DNA of 55,188 bases from the NCBI GenBank assembly GCA_000969725.1, contig JXSR01S008002.1. One strand, written 5' to 3'. A program made the position numbers and the translations under genes. Within the stretch, counting starts at the first letter, position 1. Every line of letters starts with the position of its first letter. Shown here piece by piece: positions 12,101 to 26,842 of this stretch. This DNA comes from Ophiothrix spiculata. Taxonomy: Eukaryota > Echinodermata > Ophiuroidea > Amphilepidida > Ophiotrichidae. Under the pieces are notes generated by a model. The model made no database searches and was not told the origin of the DNA. It was given only the letters and a program-made list of their open reading frames with translations.

Positions 12101-15100
12101 GCAAAACCCCCAGATCATGGCGAATATCTTGGCTATGGAGGGGCTGGTTGCTTAATTCAACTCTTGAATTTATTTTGAGATTATGATCTAGATGTGCCCA
12201 CAAAGTGAAAAAATATAGGGTAACCGTGTTAATTTTTGCTGTGTTGCCTCGAAGATAGGATATGCTCAAAATTTCATTTTCTCTAAACACTGAAAATCTG
12301 CTCTCAAATTTTACAACACCAGCAAAATTATCGTAATCTTTAACCAGCATGATTAAATTTGAACAACAGAACATGATTCAAAAGAAATTTGTTCAAAAAA
12401 CATAGTTCTCGCCATTTTTCAAGCTTTTACTTTAGAGTGGCAATAACCAAGCACATGCTTCCATGTTGCCCTGTACGGGCCAAATGCCTTTATTTAGTGA
12501 TGCGTGTCCTGAAGCGGCCGATCGACCTACTTGTCCATGGAGTAGTTTTGGGAAAAAAAAACAAACAAACAAACAAAAAAACAACCCCCCCAAAAAAAAA
12601 TGACTGACAGACCCTCTCTGAAAAAAGCTATAGAGGGCAACCGAACAATGTTCTTTTTTTGGCCTTAGTGCTCTGGTGACTCTGCCAAGGTTAAAATGGA
12701 ATAGGTAACATAGATAATTTACATATGAGTGTATGATATAACCCCATTTATATGATGTATGTCCCTTAATACCCATAGCCAATAATTAAAGATATTGTAC
12801 CTGCTGGCGATCTTCTTTCTTCTTTTTGATTGCTGAGTCCTGCAACATAAATTATAATATAATGAAGATTTATTTATTTCATTTTTATTTTACACAGGGA
12901 AATCCCATCAGAGAAATCACTGCTTGCATGGGTACCAATGGGTCAAACACAATATGTGACCCACCATATTACAAGGCTTATGACATAAAAATTTCAATTT
13001 TCCTTGATGGCATACAAAAATTGCTTGTAAATTTTACAAATGTTAAGAATGCTAATATTAGGTGGAATGAATATAGATATTGAAAATTGAATTATAATAT
13101 AAGAATGATACACCGACCATGCTTCCCAACTATATAGAGCCGAAAGTAGCCTAGCATCAAGGGCAGGCAGTAACAGTAATTTTAGAAGTCACTCTAATCC
13201 ACTCTTCATTAAACATAATCGACTTAACATTTCTGACCTATGTAATCTAAACACTGGTACATTTATGTACAATTATTGGTCAAATTCACTATCATCAACC
13301 TTTAACAATATGTTTAATGCCAACTCTGATAATCAAAATTATAAAACTAGGTATGCTTTGCACTTTAAGTATCATATTAGCCCTTTTAACGCGTTAAGCA
13401 TCCCGCAAATTATCAGTGTACCAGGGTGCATGTGGTCTCATGGAGATGATCCTTGTTGTCTCTAGCATTATAATACTAGGTATGCTTTGCACTTTAAGTA
13501 TCCTAAAATCAGAATTGAATGATGACACAAACACATCTCATACCAATGTGTTAAAGTCTGGAATGATATGACAGTTTCAATTTTAATGTGGCATTTTGAC
13601 AAACATTGATCTTAGGTTGAAGAAGAAGAAATAATGTAACGTACCTCATGGCTACTGAATGATGTCTGAGCAGCTTCTTTATCAACATTGTCAAGTTTCT
13701 GAAACAAGTATTAGAATAACATAGAAAATGTGAATGCAATCATACAACAATTAAAATTTAATATGCAGAAAGAAACTAAGGAATTCTTTGTGCCACTCTT
13801 CCAGTATGGAATACCTAAAGAAGAACATGTGTGAGCACACATGCACATACATTACTGGAACTGGGATGAATCCCATGACTCAATACAATGGCACAATGTG
13901 AGAGAAGTATCGTTGCCATTACATGCTTCCTAAATATGTAAAGGTTGTTTATACTTGCAACAGATGACCACGGATCAGAAATTTTTATATTGTCGTAATG
14001 TAGCACGACACATTAGATTTGCATATGGCCGCTATGATCTGTTGCAAGAAGAGTGGGATTTTTTCCAATTCAAAAGTAACGTCGCAATTTTTTTTCTGAT
14101 ACAACAAGGTTGACTTTGATGTCTTTAACCCATCAGAATTCATAGCAAATAAACAATAACATTTTTGTACGGTACGTGTGTTTTGAAAATTCAAGTACAA
14201 GTTCAAGTTTATTTCAATATCATATCTATATTACAATCAAATAAATAAATAACAAAAGAAAACTTTTAAAAACAAAACAATGACAGTGTGGATATAACAA
14301 AAGGCAAACAAGGCCTGAAAGTGTTATCCATGAGTAATTGGTGTATGACCTAAGTTACATGATGAGAGTATGGTCTAAGTTTTACAAAAATAAAAAATAA
14401 AATAAAAACGTGCACAACACAAGACATGCCCCAAACAACAAAGCATTTTATGAATACATTCATAAATTAAATAAATAATTAAGTGTACATTTCTAAAAGG
14501 TTTGTTTTTAACATTTCCTAAAACTCTTTTGACACTTTTTACTTTTTTTGATATTTGAGTGAACCAATGAACTCATATTTGACAAATAACGGGCTCATCT
14601 TTGTAACTTTATGATGTATACCATAACAATACTACAGTCAGTTAAAATTTGCCAAGAATAAAACCCTACTAGGATATAGAACCTACCTCAAAACCAAAGG
14701 CAGAAGCGGGCTTGCGTATCTGAAATGAAAATAAGACCAATAGAATAAAAGTACTTTACAAAATTTAATTCTATTGTCTGAAAAAAAAGTTGCAGCTATA
14801 GTAGGCCCTCATCATCGTTATCTAGGTCAGTCAGGTTTTGGTTACCTAGTCGTATTGGTTTCCTCACTATTGTAGACCATGATGGCAATATGCAAATGCA
14901 TCAGTGTCATGTCCAACAGATAGCTCAAAATTGTAAATTTGTGGTTATGGTCATAACCAAAACCAAGCTTACCTTTTTTCAATATTGGTTTAAAACTGGT
15001 CAACAACACTTACTTTTTATGACGTATATTTCAGTGATACCCATCACCGTCCTCAGCATTCTGATTCTGAGTTCCAACTGATCCTCCTCTGAATCTCGCC

Positions 15101-18100
15101 ATAGATGGCGTCCAAGATGACGGTATTTCCAGAAGAGAATAATGAATTGATGAACCTTACCTTTATTTTTGGTTTCGGTGTTGATGTTCTCATTGATGGT
15201 CGTTTCAGGTATGTCCGCTGAAAAAAGTGAATCAGTGAGTGATATAAAACAATACATACAAATAAATACACCAAATGCCCCATTTTTTTGCCCAATTTGT
15301 TATCTTACTCAAATTTTGAAGATCAATGATTTCGTAAATGTCAAAATTAGGCTTACTTTATTCAAAAAAACTGACAACGAACAACTCTGTTTTTCCCTCA
15401 TGCTAACAAATCTTTTTTTACCCTCTACACCGAATGACACTGTATTTTTCAATATATTTCTCACAAATTGCCCCTACATTTTGAAAGCTGACAGGAGCAG
15501 GTACGTCACTTTCATATTTGAATGCCCCTGTTTTGTGCATATCATCACTTAACACTGGAGCGCCCTTTTCACCCTGACTTTTGATTTTATTAGCTTATTG
15601 AGTTTGTTTTTGGTAAATATTAATACCCTCCAAACGAGTTAGCTTAAATATGCTTACTTTTTCTGTTATGGCCATATTTTGAATTAAATTCATGATCTCG
15701 AATTTAATTCCATGTGTACTAGTTTAGGAAAGCATGCATTGGCTTTTTATCCATTTTTCTATGGCATAACAATTTTTTGACAAAATTTAGTTTTAGATAG
15801 TCACATTTCTTCATTTTAGGCTACTCAAAACTATTTCTGATCAAAATCTTATAATACTAATACTAAAGGCATTTATATTGCGCTCTACAAAGATCACAGC
15901 GCATACAAAGAAAATATATACAATGAAACAAGTAAAATACATGTACATACAAAATACAATGAACCATTACTCAAATAGATGTGTTTTTAGAGAGCTTTTG
16001 AAAGCACTAAGAGTTTTCTTTTCCCTGATGGTTTTAGGTAATGAATTCCAAAGTCGTGGACCAGCCACTTGAAAAGCTTTATCACCGGAAGATGTTTTAG
16101 TTCTGGGTATAATGAGGAGGGTAATGTCGCTGGATGAACGGGTGGAATAAACAGACTTTTTAAAAGTGATGAGATTCAGGAGCTTATAGTATTGCTTTAA
16201 GTTGTCAAGGTGCTCCACATGCCCGTTAGTGATCAAGGGGGGGGGGGGTCCATATGGAAACAACACCAAAATACCAAAATAGTGCTTCTGCAAAGGAATT
16301 CTACTTTGAAACTCTGGTTACAGCTGGTACAGTACTTCAAAAGAACTAAAGCTAGGATTCCTTTTGATCCGTTGTCGGTGCGGATGCAGTGTATTTTGTT
16401 AGGGTACTGGTATTGGTATAAATTATAGCACACGATTGAATGGAGATGAATGGTATCAGTTGAAACATGAGATTCAATTTTGTCCGTCCAGTTTTAATGC
16501 ATTTTCTTTTCCCTTCTTTTCTTATTGAAAAGTTTCCACATGACCAAAACGCATTCAAAGCGGATGAATCACCCCAGGGACTGATTCAAATAAACGCATG
16601 GGTTTCCGAATAACCGCAACGCAAACGGACCAGATAAAAGGAATCACTCTCATTGAAAACCATTATTCAAAACACACCGCATGTTAAATGCATGCAGAAT
16701 CGGGCCTCTAGATACGGGAGGTGATTTTATGCACACTCATTTCAACCCCCAAACCATATAATTGAAAGACAATACTGCCATAAAATATGGTAGATAAAAT
16801 TCGTAAGTAAAGTTGTATGTCACATGTATAGAGGCATTGAATGTACTGTAGAATACCGTGAATATGTGTGATTGCTCAAATGAATCCAATAGAAGTGTTA
16901 CCATTACCATCCACTTCAGATTGTCTCATTCATAAAAATGCACCATTATCAGTAGGTTAATTACATACACTTGTTGAATGGACTGCGGTGCGCCATTTTA
17001 ACGGGAAAGGTCATCATTTCAAATCATTTGTTTGGTATCAATCGATAAAAGCATGCAAGGCCTCTATATTTAAGTTGATTGAGTTTCAGGTGATCTGGAG
17101 CTTCATGGAAAATAATGGTCAATCAAAGTTAATCAAAATAAAACAAAATAAGTTTATATGTAAACCTGTCCGAACTACATACCTGGAAGCCGCCATAGCT
17201 TACAGACAATTCCATGGTGTCTTTAATAGTCCCTGTCTCGCGCTTCTAGAAATACAATTGAATCAAAAAATAAGAAATTCAAAATAACAAATTGATGGAA
17301 ACACTTGAACGTAAAGATAGACTTCATATAAGTGATTTTTAGTTTGCATGCATGCTCCACAGTTGATTTTTTTTCTTGTTTGTTTGTTTTTTGGATAAGA
17401 TATTGGACTATGTGTCTAAACAAGAATAATCCTTAAAAAGGACAAACTCACATTACATCAGAGTCAAGGTCAAGATTGCACTGTGTACCAAATGCTCAAT
17501 AATTATGCTTGCCATCATTCATTGATACTTATCATGCTTATAACATGCTGTAAGCATCAATCAAGGGTACTGGTTACCCTGCTAAATGCATGTGTTTATA
17601 TGAAAGATAAAGGTGTTCAAAGTCACCTCATATTATTTTTTTCTCAATATAGAGATTATGAAAATAATTTGAAAAATTATGTTCATTTATTATTGTAAAC
17701 TATCATATTTATGATCCAACTATGTTAATTTTAATTTCATTGGATTAGTGTTACCATCACAGCAAACACAAAACGTGTCCGAAACATTTTGGAAAGGTTC
17801 TTAGTTGGTTATAGTCATTTTGTTTTTATCAAACCTTTTTGGAACATTTTGAATTGCTAAAAAGATAACTTTGGTTATAAAAAAGACGTTTTAGAAACGT
17901 CAACAAAAAAAAGGAAAAAAAAAGAGAAAACCACTATTAAAAGCATGGGTCTGAAAGGTTTTTCTACCGCGAATTAAACGTTTTTAACCAATTTTGAAAG
18001 GCTATGTTTAAACGTTTTTTAACATTCAAAAAACGTCATTTGGCTAACTGGGATGTTAACCATTAAGAACGTTAATTTGCAAACGTTCACAAACGTTTTG

Positions 18101-21100
18101 GAATGCATGGCCGAAAATAGCATAAAGCAATATGGAAATTTGCCATGGGTGCCCATACCATTTTTTTTGGTGCCCTATTAAAAGAATGAAAATGGCTACA
18201 CCTGCCTCGGTGCCCTTTTTAAATTGACTTAAATTGCCTGCACACCCTAAAACCTTATTTTGAAACCCTTGGATGTTAGCACTAGTTGACACAATCACAA
18301 TCAATGATTATTTTGGCTGAGTGCTGCCTGATACAGCAAAGTCACAACCATGCAAATAACCCTAAAGCTCCCAAAGGTTACAAAAAGCTACAAGAGCAAA
18401 TCACCAAAAAACGCCTGAGCCTGAATACGTCATAGACGAGGGTCATATATGGGGACAAAATCGCTGCATAGGCATCGCCCTTGGGTGGATTGGTATAGGT
18501 GGACACTGGATTGGGATGCGAGAGGTCCCTGGTTCGAGCCCCGGCAGAAACCACCAATTTTTGACACCCTTATTTCCGAGGAGATAGACTGAGAATGAAA
18601 AGGTGTAGATAGGAGTTTAGGGTTAATTCAAGTTTAATCCTGAATGGGAATTAAAAAATGAAACACTCACGGAGGGGTCCTCTTCATTGTCTTCTTGATC
18701 AGACAAGTCGCTGTCGGAGACATCAATTATTGCGGGTATGGATTGAATGTCCTGCATAGTAAAAAGAAGAGCAAGTCATTTATTTGCTATACTGATCATT
18801 TTCAAATACATACCAAAGTATAATGGGAAATTTCCCATGTTGACTTGAGTGTAGATTAAATTTATTTTGTAACATTAATTATTAGATGAGTGATGGGTAC
18901 CTTGAAGATTCAACAATGTCTTGTAGATTGCATGATCAATAAGTGATCATACTGCTGGATGATCTATTCGAATTTCAAATCACAATGTCATAAGGGGCTG
19001 GCATTTATATAATAAATCCCACCTCACTTTTGAGGACCCAAAAATGAATGGACTTCCATCTTCCCACTGCTGACGAGCGGTTGTTCAAAGGGAGTTGTGC
19101 CATAATGGGCGGCATGAGATAGAAAGTTGATAAATTGCAGTGTAATAAAAGAGCGGAAGTTGAGCATAACGGTGGGAGGTCAAAGTATCGGAATGATGCT
19201 AGGGCGGAAGTTCGGCTACAAGGGGCGGTAAGTTGAAAGGGCGAAAGTGATAAAATATCTAATGGGAATCAAGCCAATCAAAGGCCTTATTGATAAAGTG
19301 ATATCAGTGACAGACACAGCAACGAATTGGATTATATTATATTAAATTCCCACTCAATGATCAGAGTTCTACCAATTATGTATCACAGCTGAGCAAGTAC
19401 ACATTACCTTATTCGGGGAATGTGAACACTCCCCTTCCTCCTTTTCCTCCATGTCATCCTCATCCTGCAAAATTCATAAAACCGAAAATTAATCACTTTG
19501 ATTTGAAGCATATTCATTCTGGTATACATAACTTGCTTATCAGTCATAGAATAATTCTCAGATTGCAATTATTTTTGTCACAATGAAATTCAAATTGGAA
19601 ACATCAGCACAAGAGATCTGGAGAATTCAAAACTCAACCAATTACCAGAGATCAACATAATTTGTGGCAATTATGGAACGGTAATTCATAAACACATGGC
19701 CTGCCCAGGCAGCAATTTCCAGACCATTTATATCCACCGTCTGTGACGTATTTGGACGTAGGCAAATTGTATTTCTTACTGTAGTACTTTGTAGTACGTA
19801 AGAGGGTTAAAGGGTTAAGTGATGCATATGAACTACACGCTGATAGTGTTAAATAACACTTGAATATTTATAAGTTAATACAGTCTGTTTAATGGTCAAA
19901 TAATGGAGACGCGCAAAGAGCATTTTGAGCACATACTTTCCCACGTGTGCGTAAATGCGCAAGTACAGCCGCACGGGTATACGAAACGCGTTGCGCGTGG
20001 TTGTTTACAGGCACGCGGGAAAGTAGTAAAAACTTCCGCATGGTACTACTGTATGGCTGATGGCAAAGTATTTAATTTGTTGATTTTTGATTTATTTCAA
20101 AGTTATATTTTGACCTTTTTTGAGGTGTAGTAAAACAAATACAACATGTTTTATTTCAGAGGAGTATTGCAAAATACTGTCCCTCGTTGTTGGATGATTG
20201 AGACTTCCTCCTTGGGCTGCGCCTCGGGAGGAAGTCTCAATCATCCAACACCTCGGAGACAGAATTTTGCGATACTTCCCCTCAAACCATGTTGTATTTG
20301 TATACTCTCACAGGCTTAAATAAGTCTAAGTCCGAATACATCATGAAAACATTTCAGGTTCCCTCCTGGCATTCGAACCCTAACCCCCGCAATCCCGTTC
20401 TAATGTCCAGCTATGGCAAGCCACCGAGCGTGGCCTGCACGGGCAGCAATTTCCTGACGTACCATTTGAATACGCTAGAATAAGAATATCCCAACTCCAT
20501 GTGCTGCCTTCTGTTAAGTTATGTAAAATATAAATGCATATAAATCTCAGAAGATGCTTTCAAATCACTAGAAAGCATTTTCATGTCTTTATCCCAATCA
20601 TAGTCTCACATTTGAACTTGTAGTTGACTTTGTTAGACATTGTTAGATAATTTTCCTAGCATATAGTTGCTGAGAAGAGCTCATGGAGTTGGGATGTTCT
20701 TATTATGACTGTTTAACATACCAATTATGTACTATAACAATTATCTAACAATGTCTAAAAAGTCAACTACAAGGTCAAATATGACACTATGATTAGGATA
20801 TTGACATAGAAATGCTATTTTAGTGATGTGAAAGCATTTTCAGAAATTTGTATGCATTTATATTTTATATATGTGTACCGCCGCGGCAAAAGGGTCCAGT
20901 TGTTGACTCCTACATGTTGCTCATTGTAGCATATCTGATGTATACAAATACCATACATTAGACATGCTACAAGGAGCAACATGTACGAGCCGACAACTGG
21001 ACCCTTTTGCCGCGGCGGTACACATATATGATTAATAGAAGGCAGCACATGGAGTTGGGATGTTGTTATTATATCCGCCATCTGTGACGTATTCGGACTT

Positions 21101-24100
21101 AGGAAATTCTTGACATCTTACTGTTGTACTTTGTAGTACGTATGATGGCAAGGGTTAAAATTACATAAGCTGAGCAACACATTACCTTATCTGATTGGTT
21201 GCCTTCCTCTGCCTCTTCATCCTGAAAAATACATACAACCAAAAATTAAGGCACTAAGTATCACTTGTAACTCCGGCCCCGGGTACCCAGGCACTAGCGG
21301 GGAACTCGCCATGCATGCGCGGGGAAGTTGTGCATGCTGATGTCCCCGCCAGGCGGGGAACTCATGCGGGGATGCGGCGGTGACTCGAAGGTGACCATTT
21401 AGACGGGGAATTTGACCGGTACTTAAATCAATTTGAGCCCTTTCCCCATTGTATGGGCCCGGGACTTCGTCGGTGACTCGGTTTTGAGGATGCCCCGCCC
21501 TACGGGGAAGTCGGCGGAGTGTTCGGCATGGACTCGTCAAATTCTGATAAACGAGTTCGGGCGCATTCCCCACTAGTGCCCGGGTACCCGGGGACCGGAG
21601 TTACAAGTGATAAGTGCATAATAACAACATTGCACAGAACACATTTGCTTTGCGTACGAGAGGTCTCGGGTATGAGTCCCGGCTGTGCCAAATAAAAATT
21701 TTATTAAGTGCCGATATATGCTACGTAATTAATAGGCCTAGAAATAATAAATAGTACGTTGCCCTTTAACATCCAAGAAGTATTGGATATGACATGGTTT
21801 CAGATTTGACTTATACCCCGTTCAGACAGAGCCAAAAAGTCATCTTTAGTCGTCTTTAGTCGTATTCGACTTATATCGAGTTCAAAATTCACTTGTGTGT
21901 GAACAGTTCAAGTCGACTTAAGTCATCTTTCAAAAAGTCGTCTTACATCGAATTTTCAACTCGCTAAAAAGCAAGTTAAGTCGCGTAAGTAATTCGATGT
22001 AACTCGATTAACGACGACAACCGATGACTTTTCGTATGTGTGAACACATGTCGTCGTAAATCGAGTTGAATTCGTGTTCACTTCTACAGCGCATTGACCT
22101 GGAACAAGTAACTTTCATTTCAATTCGACTTCAAAATCGTAGCCCATGTGTGAACAGTCGTAAGTCGAGTTACTTTTCGTTAATCCGAGGTCGTGTTTGA
22201 AATTAAAAATGAACTCGATATCAAGTTAAGACGGCTTTTTAGTGTGTCTGAACGGGGTATTAGATTTTACTGCCAAAGTGTGAAAAAATTAATATCTTGG
22301 TAAAATAAACCGTGTTGAAGGTCTAAGATGTCATTTCTAAGGTAAAAGTGAGTGTAGATCATGATTTTTTAATCAAAAATCCTGTATCATACACCGTTTT
22401 GCTGCGAAATTTGGATTTTTGGCCGATTTTGCCTAAAAAACACACTTTTTGGGTGACAAAAATTTTAACCTGCCAACTTTGTACACTTACAGTGTCTATA
22501 TTATACATAGATATGACCCTTTATAATGTTAATATATCAGTTAAGGATAGTAACTAATGGATTTAATCATTTGTTTTGTAATTTATTTCAGAATTTACGT
22601 TCCAGAATCATTCAAGTTTGACATGTCTTGTGACAATTGACGTGCAAAATTTAGCAGTTTGGGACAAAAAAATTTCTTTGCACAACCATATCTCTAGATA
22701 GCAAGGGTCTACAGCAATGATTTACCTGTTAGTTTATGCAGAATTTAATAAGCTTTAAATTGATACCAAACTTTCTTCATTTTAAGTACAAGAAATATTC
22801 AAAAACTACAAAAATGTTTCCCTTACATTTTCCGTTGCGTGAAAAAATAATCGTCATTTAGTAAAATTGAGAGGACAAGAATACAAAAAGAGCTATAGCT
22901 TTGAAAATTTCATCAATTATGCAGAGAGCAAGTTTCCACATCTGTTTGGTATTAACTTGTTGTTATCCTTTCTAAAATTTGAGAATTTTTTTTTTTCAAT
23001 TTGCGGTATCAAAAATTTACTCGAAATTAAGCGTTTCGAGAATCCGCAAGAAAAAAACGAAAAAAGCGACACTAATGAAAAACTGATCGAATATAGCCAA
23101 GATATATTTCTACAGGGATATGGTATCGAACATGGGTCAAATTGCATATTTTTTGAGAAATTATTTTTTTTTCAAAGGAGCAAATACTTAATTTACACAA
23201 AATCACAAACGTTAAACGTAAGAGCTATTGCGCAATAATGCGAGCCGCGGCTGGTATTTGTATACCAATCAGATGTCAGATTTGCAAAATAACAATATAT
23301 TTGACATAATAAAGACCTGTTATTTGTGTATAAAGAAGATTTGGTGGCCTCAAAGTACAAGTAGATATTGCGTTCATTTGCATATCAGGATTTTTCAAAT
23401 TTGCCCATTTTTGGGCATTATTATGTTCTGAGCTGATGACCGATTTCCAAAAAAATCGGTCAGGGATATCGGACAGAAAACAAAATGTCAGATTTTGAAC
23501 ATAATAATGATAAAATTGGATGGATTTTTTCGCATGATACTCAAAGATATTGGTCTCGCTATGAGTTTTGGAAATATCGAGCTCGACGCTGCGCGTCTCG
23601 CACGATATTTCGTAAAACTCATAGCTCGACCAATATCTTTTTGTATCATACTCAATCCATCCAATTTTATATCAATATCGGCCCTGTATTAGTCAATGGG
23701 GCAAAATTTCAAGTTCAAGATTTTGCATTTTTGAGTTCATATTTGAATTCTACATGAAATTTTAGCCCAAAACATGTGCCATTCTTTATTTGAAGCTTCT
23801 TTATTTTTTCTCCTTTATGGCAGTAAAACCTAAGTCAAATCCGAAACCATGTCATATGGGACGTATGAAAAATTTTGGAATTTATTAAGCGCTGGAAAGC
23901 TTGGTGATTATTGCAGGCAGAACAAGTGAGGTGGGTTCATTTGGCCCATTACAATTTGGTGGCAAAATTTTAAGCTCATGCAGTGTGCGGACCTGATGGG
24001 GAAATCCTCTTTTGGTCCATGCGCTGTGAGCTCACTTTTTGTGTGGAAGGTCCCAGCTTCAAGTTCCGGCTAAGTCATGTTTGTGAATTTGGCAAGCACT

Positions 24101-26802
24101 GATATGCTTCGTAATTATTGCAATAGTTTACAGTTGTGAAAAGAATTGGCCATGTACTTTTTATCCATGCCTGGATTTACCCCACGCCCTTGACTTTTCA
24201 GTTCCTTCTTCTTCTTAGTAAGACTTTAATTAATGTTGCCACCTCCAGCTCCTGAACTACTTTAGCCGCAATGACCAAAATTGGTACAAAGATGCCCCAT
24301 GACCAGAGGAATTGCCTTTTGGTAGTCTTATGCTCCGGGGGCTATAGGGGCCCAAATGTATGCATAAAACATCTCTATGGACCAAACTATAAAAGCCACA
24401 ATTTGGTACACAGATGCACCATGACTAGTGCAAGCACCTTTCTGTAGGGAATGGGCCCTATGTAGCAGAAAATGTTTGGTCTTAACTTTGGCTTATAAAA
24501 ACAATTATATTCCAAAATTTACTGCGTCCGGCGATTTAAGCATGTATATTATGTTATCCCCAAATTTAAAATATGGATGAGTCTATAGACTACTTTTATA
24601 AATATCGTGCCATAGGCTCTCATCCTCTGATCCTGTTTAGCAAAAATCGTCAAAATGTGTATTACGTTATGTTATTACATTAGAGGGTTGTGTAAATTAA
24701 TTCATCTGGACTTACTTGTTTTGAGCGGCAATGTTTCGTCTCTCATCCTAGACACCTACACCATCTGATGATCTGACTGCTTTTGTGCATTGACCTGTGA
24801 CGAAATGTTGACGTCGCAGGTCGAGGAACTCAGTCTCTTTGGAATAGGCCCCCGCTAAGTTGTGGTTAAGCCCTCCTCCTTTTTTAAGGGATGGTCTCTC
24901 GGAACGGGGGCATATACTCATCTGTCTACGACAAGATTCCAAAGAGACCAAGTTCCTCAACCTGTGACGTCAACATCTCATCTCGTCACATGTCAATGCA
25001 AAAAAGCCGTCAGATCATCAGATGGCTTGACAAGGTGTCTCAAATGAGACATGAAATGTTGCCACTCAAAACAAGTAAGTCCAGATTAATTGATTTACAC
25101 AACCTTCTAATGTTTGAATACCTGGATGAATCAAAATCTTCATAAACGTTAAAATTTCTGAAGGTCCTTGAATTTATGTCAATTTTAGGCTTCTATTAGT
25201 TACTCCTCGGAGCAATTACGCAACTTCATTTCAATTGTTGCCTCAAATAGGACAGGACAGGCTCTTGTTTGACAGCTCTTGTTATCCTTGCACATATGCT
25301 AAATTTGAAAGTTCACGCATAAAAATATTAGATTAGTGGTGTTCATAACTTTTATGGTTCCAAGATACTTGATATACTAGATAATAAAAAAAAGTTTATT
25401 TCAAGACGTTTTTATATTTTAACTTCATTTTTTCGATTTTTCCAACTCAAGTGGAGTCAATTTCGTGAGAATGGCCGATTTGCCATTCCCAAGATAGTTT
25501 TTACACAAAAATGGTTTATTATGGTTAAAATATCATACGCTGAACGACACACATTACCTTATCTCGCTTCTCTTTCTTGTCCTCTTCATCCATCACCTTA
25601 GCTGAATCTCCTGTATCCTCTTCATTGTCCCCATCAATCTGCAAAATTCATCAAATCATACATTGATCATATCACATCACCAAAATCATTGATAAAGAAT
25701 GTTCATGCAGTAACATGTGACTCTATAGTTAGTAGTTCATATACGATTGAAACTTCCCATTGTTCTGCCAATTTATAATTTTGATGCTAATTCAAAACTC
25801 TATCTGATATCGCAGCTTTTTGAGGCACATATCTGAATTGGCTTTTAACCGGCTAGAAATACTTTTTACTGCAATGGGTTTCAACATGGTAAAAACCAGG
25901 TTCTAAATACTACTGTGAACCAAATCGGGCCAATTAAGCAGACTATTTGCCCACAAGCCATCAAATGAACATTCTCTAATAAGTTTGAAATTTGCTATTA
26001 TGTGTAATAAAATACAGAGATTTAATATTGAATTTTGAACTGAGGCATCTTTTTTCTTTTTTTTTTACATTTCATTGAGAAGCATGCAGTTAGATATAAT
26101 TCCATGAGAGTAACTCGCCAAAAACAAAAAACTTTATTATAAATTTTGCATTGACAAGTGAACATGATCCTCACTGCACTTTAATGACCTAAAAAATACA
26201 ATAATTAATTCTTTAAAAAATACAACAAAATTATCTTCAAATATGTTATGCTGGCCATCTAGGACATGAACAATGACAACCATGTGTAGAAAATAACAAA
26301 ATACTGGTAACAAATAATAAAGACCTTCCTTACCAACTTTTCGAAAAGCCGGGCAATCAACTGGTTATTTTTGATACTTGGCATTATCTCTTCAAAAATG
26401 AATAATAATCAAGTTTGATGAAACCTTTCAGGATTAAACATCATGACTGCTTCAGGTAAAATAGCCAATATATCGAAACAGCATTTATGAATTATTTAAA
26501 AACCAAATTGAAACTTAAAAAAATAATAATAATAATAATAAAACCAACAGTGACTTACCGAGGATGTAAGAGAAGCAGATACAATGTTTTAAAACTGATA
26601 TGTATTGAAGGATACCTTAATTGTAACACAAATCATCAGCAAAGCATTGAATGGTTGGAGGCATGGGATTAGTCCATGCTAGCCGTAATTGCATTTACAA
26701 AATTAATAAACTGTTTTTACCTCCTGGTTCTCAATCTTTGAAGACTTCCTCTTTTCTAGATAATGCTCAACTAGCTCTTCTTTAGCTATATGAAAAGAAA
26801 TA

Positions 26803-26842
<40 letters not shown>

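Larger units (their letters stand above)
21790..23854. mobile_element. 2-kb element with TGACATGGTTTC ends, TA-flanked, carrying a nested MITE
   Basis: Left end TGACATGGTTTCAGATTTGA and right end inverted at 23833-23854, with TA on each side. The left arm is broken at TTA by the MITE 21814-22259. No intact transposase: open stretches such as 22867-23238 are AT-rich and lack recognisable motifs. A hairpin lies inside at 23509-23672. Likely non-autonomous. Confidence 0.7.

Noticed and set aside
12087-12374. 95-codon minus-strand open frame
   Set aside because: No splice borders in phase, repeat-like wording, and no family resemblance.
15000-15105. Minus-strand DSEEDQLELRIRM stretch ending at GTAAGTG as an extra exon
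   Set aside because: No acceptor with a pyrimidine tract gives the phase needed between exons 11 and 12.
18470-18560. Functional tRNA gene
   Set aside because: Good B box, but the T stem has a mismatch and no proper anticodon arm or acceptor stem can be drawn.
22867-23238. 123-codon plus-strand open frame inside the 2-kb element as a transposase
   Set aside because: AT-driven composition (F, K, I, N) and no DDE or zinc-finger motif.
24748-25145. Open frames on both strands in 24748-25145
   Set aside because: They mirror each other because the region is a foldback; no protein family recognised.
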